A DNA stretch of 64,000 nt, from the NCBI GenBank assembly GCA_964344765.1, contig CAYFOM010000005.1:62001-126000 (forward strand), written 5' to 3'. The DNA is from JACNIZ01 sp964344765. GTDB lineage: Bacteria; Planctomycetota; UBA1135. The notes beneath the pieces were generated by a model that was not told the DNA's origin, did no database searches, and was given only the letters and a program-made list of their open reading frames with translations. The translations under genes were made by a program, and so were the position numbers. Every line of letters starts with the position of its first letter. The first letter of the stretch is position 1. This document shows, one piece after another, positions 8,135-18,317 of this stretch.

Positions 8135-9610
8135 TCAGTGAGTGGTCTTAATGCGCAGGACCGCGGTTGCCGTCAGGAAGAAGATCACCAGGTCCAACAC
8201 GATGGATTGATTCTCGATGTAGTAAAGATCGTAATCAATGTTCTCGTGAATCGGCGCTTTGCGCGCTTCCGACACCTGCCATAAGCCGGTAATTCCCGGC
8301 TTGGCATCCAAGCGCAAGCGGTCAATCGCCGAATAGGATTCGACAATGAACGGCATCTCCGGTCGCGGGCCGACCAACGACATTTCGCCGCGCAGCACAT
8401 TTAAGAACTGCGGCAGCTCATCCAGTGAGCTCGAGCGCAAGAAGCGCCCGACTTTGGTAATTCGTGGATCTTGCTTGCTGTCCGGCGATACCGCGTCTCC
8501 ACACATTTCGGTATACATCGTGCGGAACTTAAGCATGCGGAAGGTTCGGCCACCCAAACCGACGCGGATTTGACTAAACAAAATCGGCCCTGGCGATTCG
8601 CGCTTGATCAAAAACGCGATGAACAGCAGCACCGGCGCGGCCAACAATAAAATGGTCAGCGCGGCGGTCAAATCAATGATGCGCTTGCCGGCGCGGTACA
8701 GCGGGCGAACCGGATCTTCCGACGGCGTAATCAACGGTACCGAATCCAAGTTGTCGACGGTAATGCGACGCGAGAAGAAGTGATACAGCCTCGGCACCAC
8801 CTGGTACTCAATGCCGATGTCTTCCAACCGGCTGCAAAGATCGACCAACTCGTCTTCATCCATTAGCGGCGAAGCCACGAAGACGCGCGAAATCTGGTGC
8901 GCTTGCTTCAGTCGAGCGAGGTCTTTGCGCCCGCCCAAGATCGGATAGCCGCGCAACTTTTCGCCGTGGCGGCTCGGGTCGTCATCGAGGAAGCCGACAA
9001 AGTTGTAGCCCAAGGTCGGGAACAAGCGCAGCTTCTTCTCAATGCGTAACGCCATCGGCCCGGTGCCGAAAACCGCAACGTTGGTATTGCCGAAGCCTTT
9101 GGCGTGGAACCAGCTGAGGATTTGGAAGGCAATGCCACGCTGCAAAACGGTGACCAAAAAGATCGCCGTGAACACCACCAAGAACAACACACGCGAATAC
9201 TCGAGAATGTTTTTGTCCAAGTACAGCAACTCGTGCAGCGGCTGCAGCAGCTGGTAGATGAAGTTGTTTTGCTCCTCTTCGCCGTCCTGTTTGCGCAAAA
9301 ACAAAATCGCCGTACAACTGACGAAGAACGACGCTACCACGGCTTTGAAAATCGCCTGGTATTCCTCAACGTTGAGGATGGACTTACGCCATCGATACAG
9401 TCCAAAGGCCCAGAAGCAACCCAACGTGATCCCGGTGATCAGCACGAAGACCTGGCCATACGAAGCCATCGTCGTGTCGGAGAACAGTCCGGATTCCATC
9501 CAACGGAAAAACGACAGCCCCAGGATGCAGCTCAGCAGCACCATCAACCCATCCACCCATACCTGCAGGATGATAAAGCAGGTATCGAAGTTGGTTCGGA
9601 ACCACTTCAT
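8135..9610 (-). CDS. Polyprenyl-phosphate sugar phosphotransferase (WbaP/WcaJ type)
   Basis: 491 residues. Four to five N-terminal membrane helices (about 12-160), a central nucleotide-fold region (VAVFGTGPMALRIEKKL, a CoA-binding-like Rossmann segment) and a C-terminal catalytic domain starting at KRIIDLTAALTILLL. The catalytic domain has the hallmark LKFRTMYTEM, SLDELPQFLNVLRGEMSLVG and PGITGLWQV. The enzyme should transfer a sugar-1-phosphate from a nucleotide sugar to undecaprenyl phosphate, starting exopolysaccharide or O-antigen synthesis at the inner membrane. No other polysaccharide genes are adjacent, so the sugar and product are unknown. Confidence 0.93.
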   Translation of the reverse strand: MKWFRTNFDTCFIILQVWVDGLMVLLSCILGLSFFRWMESGLFSDTTMASYGQVFVLITGITLGCFWAFGLYRWRKSILNVEEYQAIFKAVVASFFVSCTAILFLRKQDGEEEQNNFIYQLLQPLHELLYLDKNILEYSRVLFLVVFTAIFLVTVLQRGIAFQILSWFHAKGFGNTNVAVFGTGPMALRIEKKLRLFPTLGYNFVGFLDDDPSRHGEKLRGYPILGGRKDLARLKQAHQISRVFVASPLMDEDELVDLCSRLEDIGIEYQVVPRLYHFFSRRITVDNLDSVPLITPSEDPVRPLYRAGKRIIDLTAALTILLLAAPVLLFIAFLIKRESPGPILFSQIRVGLGGRTFRMLKFRTMYTEMCGDAVSPDSKQDPRITKVGRFLRSSSLDELPQFLNVLRGEMSLVGPRPEMPFIVESYSAIDRLRLDAKPGITGLWQVSEARKAPIHENIDYDLYYIENQSIVLDLVIFFLTATAVLRIKTTH

Positions 9611-9683
9611 GGATTCAGTCTAAGGGAATGGACGGGGGGGAACTGGGGTGGGAAGGCACCAGGCCCAGCTTAGCGCAACGCCC

Positions 9684-12110
9684 TTACGACCGTAAACTCC
9701 CGCCTAGCCTTTCCGCGGTCTGAGTGACCTTCTTGAGGAATTTTTGCTCGTCCTTGTCCGACAAAGTGCGATCGGCCGCCCGCAGCACCGCGTGGAAGGC
9801 CAAGCTGCGCTGATCTTCGGCCAAGCTGCCGCCCTCGAACAAGTCGAACAACTCAAGCGATTCCAAAGTCTTGCCGCCGGCTTTTTGCAAGGCTTGCTCG
9901 ACCTCGCCGTAGGCCACCGTCTTCGGCAACGCCAGCGCGACGTCGACCTTAATTGCCGGGAAGCGCGAGGGCGCAGTGAAACCGGCGGTGTGCTTGCGGC
10001 TGACCTCAAGCAGGGCCTCGAGGTCGAGGCAGATGGCCATCAATCCGCCTAGCTCAAATCCAAATTCCTTGGAAAGCGATGGATGGACTGCGGCAACCCA
10101 ACCCAAACCCAGCGGCAACTCCAGCGAACGTCCCGGGTGGGCCCACGCCGGCGCCGGTTGCGGTTCTTGATTACCAGTACGCAATTTGCCGATGCCTACG
10201 CTACGCAACAGGTCGGCAACCAAGGTTTTGGCCTGACCAAATGCGCTTGCGGGTCCATGGCTGGCTTCCCCTACCGGCTGCCATTGCACGGCGGCAAGAA
10301 AGCGTTTTTCGGTAGGCAGTTCGTCGCCGGCCTTGCGGTAGCCTTTGCCGATTTCGAACAAGCAACCGCGGTTAAACTCGCGTCGATTGCCGGCGGCTTG
10401 CTCCAATAGCCCGGGGATCGGGTCTTGGCGGATCAAGCGCAAGCCTTCTTGCACCGGGTTATCGACAAGCACAAAGTCGTCGATTTTCAAACCCAGGCGT
10501 TCCGACCAACTGTCTTGCAGAAAGGTATAGCCCTGAGTTTCGAAGGCTTGGTTCGCGCCGGACATGCGAGCAGCCAGCTTGCGGCACATTTCACGCATCG
10601 CATCACGGCGCGGTACCTCCACCGGTGCCATCAACGGCTCGGCTTGAATGTTGTGATAGCCGGCAAGACGCCCAACTTCTTCGACCAAATCGATTTCGGT
10701 GGTGACATCTTTGCTGGAACGCCAGGAGGGCACGATGACCCGCATTGCGTCGTCGTTGGCTTCTACACCAAACCCTAAGCGTTCAAGGATTTCCGTCATG
10801 CGGCTGGCGGATAGATCCAACCCCAGCAGTTCGGCGGTGCGCTGCGGATGGAAGTCCAGCTCAATGTGGGCAGCTTCGTCACTCCCGGCTTGCAACACCG
10901 GTTGCACCACCTTCGCTTTCGGTCGGGTTTGGCCGAGCAAGTGGGCAAAACGGCGCAACGCCTGCAGCGCGTAGCTTGGGTCCAGCGACTTTTCAAACCG
11001 CGCCGAAGCGTCGGTGCGCAGCGCCAGTCGATGCGAGGTGCGACGCACCCGAGTCGGGTGGAACACCGCAGACTCCAGCAAAATGCGCTGGGTTTGATCA
11101 GTGACCTCGGAGTGATGTCCGCCCATAACGCCGGCAACCGCCACCGCCTGATCGGCATCGGCAATGACCAAATCCGAGGGCTGCAACTTGCGATCTTGCT
11201 CATCCAAGGTGCGCAAAACCTCGCCATCGTCGGCGGCACGCACGCGAATGGTTTTGCCGCCGATTTGATCCATATCGAAGGCGTGCGTGGGCTGACCGAT
11301 TTCCAGCAAGATGTAGTTGGTCAGGTCCACCAAGTCATCCAACGGGCGTTGACCGACGGCTTGCAGTCGACGCTGCATCCAATCGGGCGAATCCGTCGGC
11401 GGTCCATCGAGTTCCACGCGCAAACCGGCGTAATAAGCGCAGCCGTCCGAGTCCTCGATTCCGATGCAAACACCGTCGCCGGCATTTTCGCCGGGTGCGG
11501 GTGCTTGGGTGACATCGAGCTCGGCCATCGGCAACGGCTTCAAATCGCGTTCAAGAATGGCGGCCAACTCGCGGGCAAAACCATAGTGACCCCACAAGTC
11601 CGGGCGGTGAGTCAGCGACTTGTTGTCGAGCTCGAGCACATGATCCAGAATGCCGAGGTACTGCACCAACGACGTGCCGATCGGGGCGTCGTCGGCCAGT
11701 TCCATGATGCCGGCGTGACTGTCCGACAACTCAAGTTCGCGCTCCGAGCAAATCATGCCGCGCGATTCCACGCCGCGCAGTTTGGCCTTCTTGATCTTGA
11801 AGTCACCCGGCAACTTGCTGCCTACCGGCGCAAACGCCACCTTCAAACCCTTGCGCACGTTCGACGCACCGCAAACCACGGTGACGGTTTCCCCGGCGCC
11901 GTATTCCACTTCGGTCACCGACAACTTGTCGGCGGCCGGGTGCTGACCGCACTCCACCACATGCCCGACCACCACGTCTTGGATGGCTTCGCCGAAGACT
12001 TCGACGCCTTCCACTTCGGCAGTGTGCAACGACAGCAATTCAGCTACGCGATCCGCAGAGACATCGCTCAGGTCGACGTAATCATTCAGCCAATTCAGGG
12101 AAATTTTCAT
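9684..12110 (-). CDS. pheT: Phenylalanyl-tRNA synthetase beta subunit
   Basis: 808 residues, the standard long bacterial form. An N-terminal tRNA-binding OB fold is at about 40-155 (VVVGHVVECGQHPAADKLSV), then B3/B4 editing and B5 domains, an inactive class II core, and a C-terminal FDX-ACB anticodon-binding domain (about 715-808: SRFPAIKVDVALALP ... RSLAFHAVLRAADRTLSDK). It pairs with PheS as an alpha2-beta2 enzyme charging tRNA-Phe. It follows pheS by 35 bases on the same strand and ends the infC-rpmI-rplT-pheS-pheT run. Confidence 0.97.
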   Translation of the reverse strand: MKISLNWLNDYVDLSDVSADRVAELLSLHTAEVEGVEVFGEAIQDVVVGHVVECGQHPAADKLSVTEVEYGAGETVTVVCGASNVRKGLKVAFAPVGSKLPGDFKIKKAKLRGVESRGMICSERELELSDSHAGIMELADDAPIGTSLVQYLGILDHVLELDNKSLTHRPDLWGHYGFARELAAILERDLKPLPMAELDVTQAPAPGENAGDGVCIGIEDSDGCAYYAGLRVELDGPPTDSPDWMQRRLQAVGQRPLDDLVDLTNYILLEIGQPTHAFDMDQIGGKTIRVRAADDGEVLRTLDEQDRKLQPSDLVIADADQAVAVAGVMGGHHSEVTDQTQRILLESAVFHPTRVRRTSHRLALRTDASARFEKSLDPSYALQALRRFAHLLGQTRPKAKVVQPVLQAGSDEAAHIELDFHPQRTAELLGLDLSASRMTEILERLGFGVEANDDAMRVIVPSWRSSKDVTTEIDLVEEVGRLAGYHNIQAEPLMAPVEVPRRDAMREMCRKLAARMSGANQAFETQGYTFLQDSWSERLGLKIDDFVLVDNPVQEGLRLIRQDPIPGLLEQAAGNRREFNRGCLFEIGKGYRKAGDELPTEKRFLAAVQWQPVGEASHGPASAFGQAKTLVADLLRSVGIGKLRTGNQEPQPAPAWAHPGRSLELPLGLGWVAAVHPSLSKEFGFELGGLMAICLDLEALLEVSRKHTAGFTAPSRFPAIKVDVALALPKTVAYGEVEQALQKAGGKTLESLELFDLFEGGSLAEDQRSLAFHAVLRAADRTLSDKDEQKFLKKVTQTAERLGGSLRS

Positions 12111-12145
12111 GCGCGTGCGGGGTTGGGCCGCCTGATTGCAGGCGA

Positions 12146-13198
12146 CTAGGCGGGAAACTGGCCGAGGAAACTCAGCGATCCGCTCATGAACCAGCGGATA
12201 TCGGCAATGCCGTAGCGCAGCATGACGATGCGCGACAAGCCCAGTCCAAAGGCATAACCGCTGTACTCCTGCGGATCCAAATCGCAGGCGCGCAGCACGT
12301 TCGGGTGCACTAATCCGCCGGGCATCAGCTCAATCCAGCCGGAGCCCTTGCAAACCTTGCAGCCGTTCTTGCAGAACGGACAGCGGGCATCCAATTCAAA
12401 GCCGGGTTCCACGAATGGGAAGAAGCCGGGACGCAGCCGCGTTTCCAACTTGCGACCCATCACGCCCTCAATCAGAGTGTTCATCGCGTGCAGCATGTGA
12501 GCTACACCGACACCCTTATCGACGACCAAGCCTTCCATTTGATGGAAGGTGTGCTCGTGGGTGGCATCCAAAGTTTCCTGACGGAAAACCCGGCCGGGCG
12601 CAACCACTCGCAAGGGTGCTCCGTATTTGCGCAGCGCCCGAATCTGCACCGGCGAGGTATGGGTGCGCATCACCACACCGCTGCCATCGCCTTTGCGCTT
12701 CTCTTCGGGAGTCACCCAAATGGTGTCATGCGATTCGCGCGCCGGGTGATCGGCGGGAATGTTCAGCGCGTCGAAGTTGTTTTCTTCCAACTCGACTTCG
12801 GGACCATCGACGACTTGAAAACCCATCGATAAAAACAGGTCCTCGAGTTCGCGGGTCACCGCATTGATCGGGTGGCAGCCACCCTCCGGACCGGCCGGCC
12901 CAGGCAAACTGGCGTCGAAGCCTTCGGCGGCCAGTTCTTTGTCCATCGCCGACGAAGCCAAATCGGTGCGGCGCTGCTCCAGCGCGGAGTTCAGCTCTTG
13001 CTTGACTTGGTTCGCCAATTGACCGATCACCGGTCGCTCGTCGGCGGGCAAAGTGCCCAGCGTCTTGAGCAGACCGGTGATTGCGCCTTTGCGCCCGAGT
13101 AGCTCGACCTCAATTGCCTTGAGGCCGCCCTCGGCATCCGCTTCAGCGATGGATGTCAGCCCCTCGCTGCGGAGTTGTTCGAGACGTTCCCGCATCAC
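12146..13198 (-). CDS. pheS: Phenylalanyl-tRNA synthetase alpha subunit
   Basis: 350 residues. An N-terminal coiled-coil arm (1-100) precedes the class II catalytic core with motif 2 region RVFRQETLDATHEHTFHQ and motif 3 region GLGLSRIVMLRYGI. FFPFVEPGFE and the cysteine pairs CPFCKNGCKVC are visible near the C-terminus. It carries the active site for phenylalanyl adenylate formation. Start codons GTG (13198) and ATG (13195) are adjacent and cannot be told apart. It lies 16 bases after rplT. Confidence 0.97.
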   Translation of the reverse strand: MMRERLEQLRSEGLTSIAEADAEGGLKAIEVELLGRKGAITGLLKTLGTLPADERPVIGQLANQVKQELNSALEQRRTDLASSAMDKELAAEGFDASLPGPAGPEGGCHPINAVTRELEDLFLSMGFQVVDGPEVELEENNFDALNIPADHPARESHDTIWVTPEEKRKGDGSGVVMRTHTSPVQIRALRKYGAPLRVVAPGRVFRQETLDATHEHTFHQMEGLVVDKGVGVAHMLHAMNTLIEGVMGRKLETRLRPGFFPFVEPGFELDARCPFCKNGCKVCKGSGWIELMPGGLVHPNVLRACDLDPQEYSGYAFGLGLSRIVMLRYGIADIRWFMSGSLSFLGQFPA

Positions 13199-13214
13199 AG
13201 AGGCCCGACTCTAC

Positions 13215-13574
13215 TTAAGCAGCCAGTGCTTGCTTGGCCCGCGATGCGACCTCGGCGAAAGCCGCCGGATCATGGAAGGCCAATTCGGACAAAGCCCGAC
13301 GGTCGATGTCGATGCCGGCCAACTTAATGCCGTGCATGAACTTCGAGTAGCTCAAGCCGTTGGCGCGGGAGGCAGCGTTAATGCGCTGGATCCAAAGCTT
13401 GCGGAAAGTACGCTTCTTAATGCGGCGGTCGCGGTATGCGAAGTTGCCGGAGCGCAGCAGGGTTTCCTTAACCGTGCGCAGAAGCTTGTGGCGGGCACCC
13501 CAGTACCCTTTGGCGCGCCGCATCAGGCGGCGACGACGGCGAAGACGCGGGACGACGTTACGTGCGCGAGTCAT
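13215..13574 (-). CDS. rplT: Ribosomal protein L20
   Basis: 119 residues, highly basic, with the conserved start MTRARNVVPRLRRRRRLM and FRKLWIQRINAASRANGLSY. L20 binds 23S rRNA early in 50S assembly and in many bacteria represses its own operon. A clear Shine-Dalgarno (GAGGAG) precedes the ATG. It sits between rpmI and pheS in the classical infC operon order. Confidence 0.98.
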   Translation of the reverse strand: MTRARNVVPRLRRRRRLMRRAKGYWGARHKLLRTVKETLLRSGNFAYRDRRIKKRTFRKLWIQRINAASRANGLSYSKFMHGIKLAGIDIDRRALSELAFHDPAAFAEVASRAKQALAA

Positions 13575-13617
13575 GGTTTCTCCTCAGTTCCTTAGTTTTC
13601 TAATTTAGCTGTTCGCA

Positions 13618-13812
13618 CTACGCACCCATCATGCGGCGGTAGTTCGCGGCCCACTTGCCTTCCATCGTGGCCTGCTGACGCAGGGCGCGGCGGCGCTTCG
13701 AGGACTTGGAGCTGAGAAGGTGGCGGGTCATCTGGTGACCGCGCTTGACTTTGCCGGTTTTGGTCAATTTGACGCGTCCGGCGACTGCTTTTCTAGTTTT
13801 TTGCTTGGGCAC
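13618..13812 (-). CDS. rpmI: Ribosomal protein L35
   Basis: 64 residues, very basic, family start PKQKTRKAVAGRVKLTKTGK and the RHLLSSKSSKRRRALRQ core. The start codon is GTG with no evident Shine-Dalgarno, so translation may depend on coupling within the infC-rpmI-rplT transcript. It is preceded by a gap of 95 bases after infC and followed by rplT after 43 bases. Confidence 0.97.
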   Translation of the reverse strand: MPKQKTRKAVAGRVKLTKTGKVKRGHQMTRHLLSSKSSKRRRALRQQATMEGKWAANYRRMMGA

Positions 13813-13907
13813 GGCTGTTACACGTGGCTTGGGTCCAAGGGAAAGTTGGCCGAGAATTTTAGCTTCTCAGCCCAGGAAGTCAACTTTTGACGTCGATTTG
13901 GGGCTGA

Positions 13908-14639
13908 TTAGCCCTCTTTTCCACCATCGGAATCCGACGGTGCGGGTTCGGGGGCAGCTTCCGGCGCTTTTTCGGCCGCTGGCTTGGCTTCCGAATCGGA
14001 TGCAGCCGGCTTGGCAGTGGAATCTGCCGGCGCAGGCTTGTCGCCTCCCGAGGATTCCGTCCCGCCCTCGCCTTCGCTCTTAGGCTTGGCTTGGGCACCC
14101 GGAATGCGAGCCAGCAACAGGTTCATGCGGCGTCCTTCCATGCGCGGCGTGCGCTCGAGGCGGGCAATGTCGCTGAGCATTTCGACCACGCGCATCAAAA
14201 CATCGCGGCCTAGGCTTTGGTACGCCATTTCACGACCGCGGAACAAACAAGTCACCTGCACCTTGTGGCCGGCTTCAAGGAATTCGCGCGCCTTACGCAC
14301 CTTGATCGAAACGTCGTTGACGTCGATCTTCGGGCGGACCCGGATCTCCTTCAGCACCGAACTGTGCGACTTAGGCTTGCCCCGAGCCTTCTTTTTCTGC
14401 TCGTACTTGAATTTGCCGTAATCGAGGATGCGGCATACCGGCGGGCGCGAGTTCGGTGCGACCTCGACCAAATCGAGGCCGGCATCTTCCGCCATGCGCA
14501 ACGCCTTCGATGTCGGCATCGCGCCGATCTGTTCCCCGTCTGGACCAATGACAAAAACTTCGCGGATGCGGATCCGCCGGTTCACCCGATACTTTTCCTT
14601 TTCGGGTGGTCCAAATCTTCTTCTTCTTCTCGGTGGGAT
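13908..14639 (-). CDS. infC: Translation initiation factor IF-3, probable ATC start
   Basis: 243 residues from the proposed ATC codon at 14639. The GTG at 14585 would drop a basic leader (PPRRRRRFGPPEKEKYR) that IF-3 proteins usually carry. AAGAGG lies eight bases before the ATC, whereas nothing suitable precedes the GTG. Use of a rare AUU/AUC-type start is known for infC and lets IF-3 repress its own synthesis by rejecting non-canonical starts. The two IF-3 domains are clear (DLVEVAPNSRPPVCRILDYG; VRKAREFLEAGHKVQVTCLF), and the last 55 residues are an Ala/Pro/acid-rich tail longer than usual. It begins 25 bases after the aspS stop. Confidence 0.93.
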   Translation of the reverse strand: MPPRRRRRFGPPEKEKYRVNRRIRIREVFVIGPDGEQIGAMPTSKALRMAEDAGLDLVEVAPNSRPPVCRILDYGKFKYEQKKKARGKPKSHSSVLKEIRVRPKIDVNDVSIKVRKAREFLEAGHKVQVTCLFRGREMAYQSLGRDVLMRVVEMLSDIARLERTPRMEGRRMNLLLARIPGAQAKPKSEGEGGTESSGGDKPAPADSTAKPAASDSEAKPAAEKAPEAAPEPAPSDSDGGKEG

Positions 14640-14647
14640 GGTTAAAA

Positions 14648-14653
14648 CCTCTT
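14648..14653 (-). promoter_or_regulatory. Ribosome binding site that decides the infC start
   Basis: AAGAGG on the minus strand, eight bases upstream of the ATC codon at 14639 and just past the aspS stop codon. It supports the non-canonical ATC start over the GTG 54 bases further downstream. Confidence 0.65.
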
Positions 14654-14664
14654 AATTCTCGGCC

Positions 14665-16452
14665 TTATTCAGTTGGTGTGGGCTGCTCAAGCAAGGCCAG
14701 GCCCAATTCTTCTAGTTGCGCCGCATCTACCGGCGCTGGGGCTTCGGTCAGCGGACAGGCGGCCGAAGCGGTTTTCGGGAACGCAATCACATCTCGGATG
14801 GATTCGGCCTCGAACATAAGCGCATAAAGGCGATCCAGACCAATTGCGAAGCCGCCATGCGGCGGGGCGCCGTAGCGGAAAGCCTCGAGCAGGTGCTGGA
14901 AGCGGCGCTGCGCCTCTTCGGCGTCCATGCCGATTGCGGCAAACACGGCTTCCTGAAGTTCGCGATCGTGAATCCGGATCGAACCCGATCCCAATTCGAC
15001 GCCGTTTAGCACTAAGTCGTATGCGCGGGAGCGCACGCCGTCTTTTTGGCCGCCGATCATCGCGTCGATGTCTTCGGCCACCGGCATGGTGAACGGGTGG
15101 TGAGCCGGTGCCCACTCGCCGTCGTCGTCCTGCTCGAACAGCGGGAACTCGGTGATCCAGACGAGGCGGTCTTCGTCAGCGACCATATCCATCAGCTGGC
15201 CGGCGGCGCGGCGGATGGCATCCAATGCCACCAAAGTGCGACGCGGTTGGTCGGCAATGGTCAGGACCAAATCACCTTCTTCGGCATTGAGAGCCGCGAG
15301 GAATGCAGTCCCGCTATCTTCACCGAGGAAGCGACCCAATGGGCCGGTGGCTCCATCGGCAGTGACCTTGCACCATGCGGCACCACCAGCTCCCGCATCG
15401 CGTGCGGTTTGCTCGATGCTGCTGACTTGCTTGCGGCTCAGACTAGCGCCACCCGGGACGCGGAAACCGCGTACCCAACCACCGCTTTCCAAAACCGAGC
15501 TATAAACACCGAAGCCGATGTTGCCGGCTACGTCGCCTAGGTCGACGATTTCGATCGGGATGCGCAGGTCAGGCTTGTCCGACGCGTAGCGATCCATCGC
15601 TTCGGCGTACGGCATGCGCTCGACCGGAAGCTTGATCTCGCGGCCCAATACATCTTGGTAGATGCGTGCCATTACCTGCTCGACGGTGGCGAGAACTTCT
15701 TCCTCCTCAACGAAGGACATCTCAAGGTCGAGCTGGCTGAACTCGGGCTGACGGTCGGCTCGCAAATCTTCGTCACGCAGGCAGCGCGCAATTTGGAAGT
15801 AGCGATCCAGCCCCCCTACCATGCAAAGCTGCTTGAACACCTGCGGAGATTGCGGCAACGCGTACCAAGATCCCGGACGCACCCGGCTTGGGATCAGGTA
15901 GTCGCGCGCACCCTCAGGAGTCGACCGAGTCATCAGCGGCGTTTCCACTTCGGTGAAACCCATTTCGACCAAAGTGCAACGCATCGCATGATTTGCCTTG
16001 GAGCGCTGCTCGACCAACTCTTGCATCGGCCGACGGCGCAAATCCAAGTAGCGGTGCTTCATGCGCAGCTGTTCCGGCACATCCAGTTCATCCTGGATCT
16101 CGAACGGCAGTCGCTGTGCCTTCGAAAGCACGCGCACCTTCTCGACCAACAATTCGACCTCGCCGGTGGCGCGATCTTTGTTGCGCTGCCCTTCGATCCG
16201 CGGACGCACCAAGCCTTCGACCTGAATGACGTATTCCGGATGCAACTTGCTGAGCTGATCGCGCACCTGCTCGGTGGCGTCGTCATCAGCGATTAATTGC
16301 AGAATCCCGGCGCGGTCACGCAGATCGACGAAGAATACGCCACCATGATTGCGGCGGTTCGCCACCCAACCGCAAACGGTGACCCGCTCGCCGATGTCGG
16401 ATGCTCGTAGATCTCCACAACGATGGGTTCGCCAGCTCGAGGCTGTGCTCAT
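14665..16452 (-). CDS. aspS: Aspartyl-tRNA synthetase, probably non-discriminating (Asp/Asn)
   Basis: 595 residues, bacterial-type: N-terminal OB anticodon domain, class II core with the bacterial GAD insertion (about 300-425), and motif 3 GGFAIGLDRLYALMFE. Two anticodon-domain residues that separate AspRS types read H36 (RNHGG) and G88 (RIEGQRNKD), as in non-discriminating enzymes such as that of Pseudomonas aeruginosa, where discriminating E. coli enzyme has Leu and Lys. This predicts charging of both tRNA-Asp and tRNA-Asn with Asp, the latter then amidated by GatCAB. The ATG overlaps the atpC stop (ATGA), so it is coupled to the ATP synthase genes. Confidence 0.95.
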   Translation of the reverse strand: MSTASSWRTHRCGDLRASDIGERVTVCGWVANRRNHGGVFFVDLRDRAGILQLIADDDATEQVRDQLSKLHPEYVIQVEGLVRPRIEGQRNKDRATGEVELLVEKVRVLSKAQRLPFEIQDELDVPEQLRMKHRYLDLRRRPMQELVEQRSKANHAMRCTLVEMGFTEVETPLMTRSTPEGARDYLIPSRVRPGSWYALPQSPQVFKQLCMVGGLDRYFQIARCLRDEDLRADRQPEFSQLDLEMSFVEEEEVLATVEQVMARIYQDVLGREIKLPVERMPYAEAMDRYASDKPDLRIPIEIVDLGDVAGNIGFGVYSSVLESGGWVRGFRVPGGASLSRKQVSSIEQTARDAGAGGAAWCKVTADGATGPLGRFLGEDSGTAFLAALNAEEGDLVLTIADQPRRTLVALDAIRRAAGQLMDMVADEDRLVWITEFPLFEQDDDGEWAPAHHPFTMPVAEDIDAMIGGQKDGVRSRAYDLVLNGVELGSGSIRIHDRELQEAVFAAIGMDAEEAQRRFQHLLEAFRYGAPPHGGFAIGLDRLYALMFEAESIRDVIAFPKTASAACPLTEAPAPVDAAQLEELGLALLEQPTPTE

Positions 16453-16859
16453 CGGCCGCGCGCGAGTCTTTCGCGAATCAACGCCCGTTGCAACGACATT
16501 TGCGCGCGCACGAAGTCGATCTCGGCTTGACGCGTGGCCAAGCGCTTACGTGCACGTTCCGCTGCGCGGCGGGCACGATCGAGGTCGATTTCGTCCGGCT
16601 TCTCTGCCGAACGGGTGAGCACGGTTACCGTGTTATCGGCAACCTGAGCAAAGCCGTCATGGACGACCATTTCCACCGTTTCCCCGCCGCCGGTTTTCGC
16701 CCGCAGCAGGCCGCTAGTGGTCAGCGATGTCATCGCCGCGTGCCGCGGGAGGATGCCGAATAGGCCATCGTCTCCCGGGAACTGGACTGAGGTGGCCTCG
16801 GTCTCCAACAGGGTTCCTGTTGGGGAGACCACCTTCAGGGTCAGATTGGACGCGTTCAC
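16449..16859 (-). CDS. atpC: ATP synthase F1 epsilon subunit
   Basis: 136 residues: N-terminal beta sandwich (LTLKVVSPTGTLLETEATSV, PGDDGLFGILPRHAAM) and C-terminal helical hairpin rich in Arg/Ala (DRARRAAERARKRLATRQAE). It forms the central-stalk foot with gamma and can inhibit ATP hydrolysis. Last of the atp genes, 10 bases after atpD, overlapping aspS by four bases. Confidence 0.96.
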   Translation of the reverse strand: MNASNLTLKVVSPTGTLLETEATSVQFPGDDGLFGILPRHAAMTSLTTSGLLRAKTGGGETVEMVVHDGFAQVADNTVTVLTRSAEKPDEIDLDRARRAAERARKRLATRQAEIDFVRAQMSLQRALIRERLARGR

Positions 16860-16869
16860 GGCTTAAATC

Positions 16870-18294
<1,425 letters not shown>

Positions 18295-18317
18295 GGGTCA
18301 GACTAGGGATTGACGGA

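Noticed and set aside
10848..12149. 433-codon plus-strand frame
   Set aside because: Shadow of pheT in the opposite strand; no domain or start signal.
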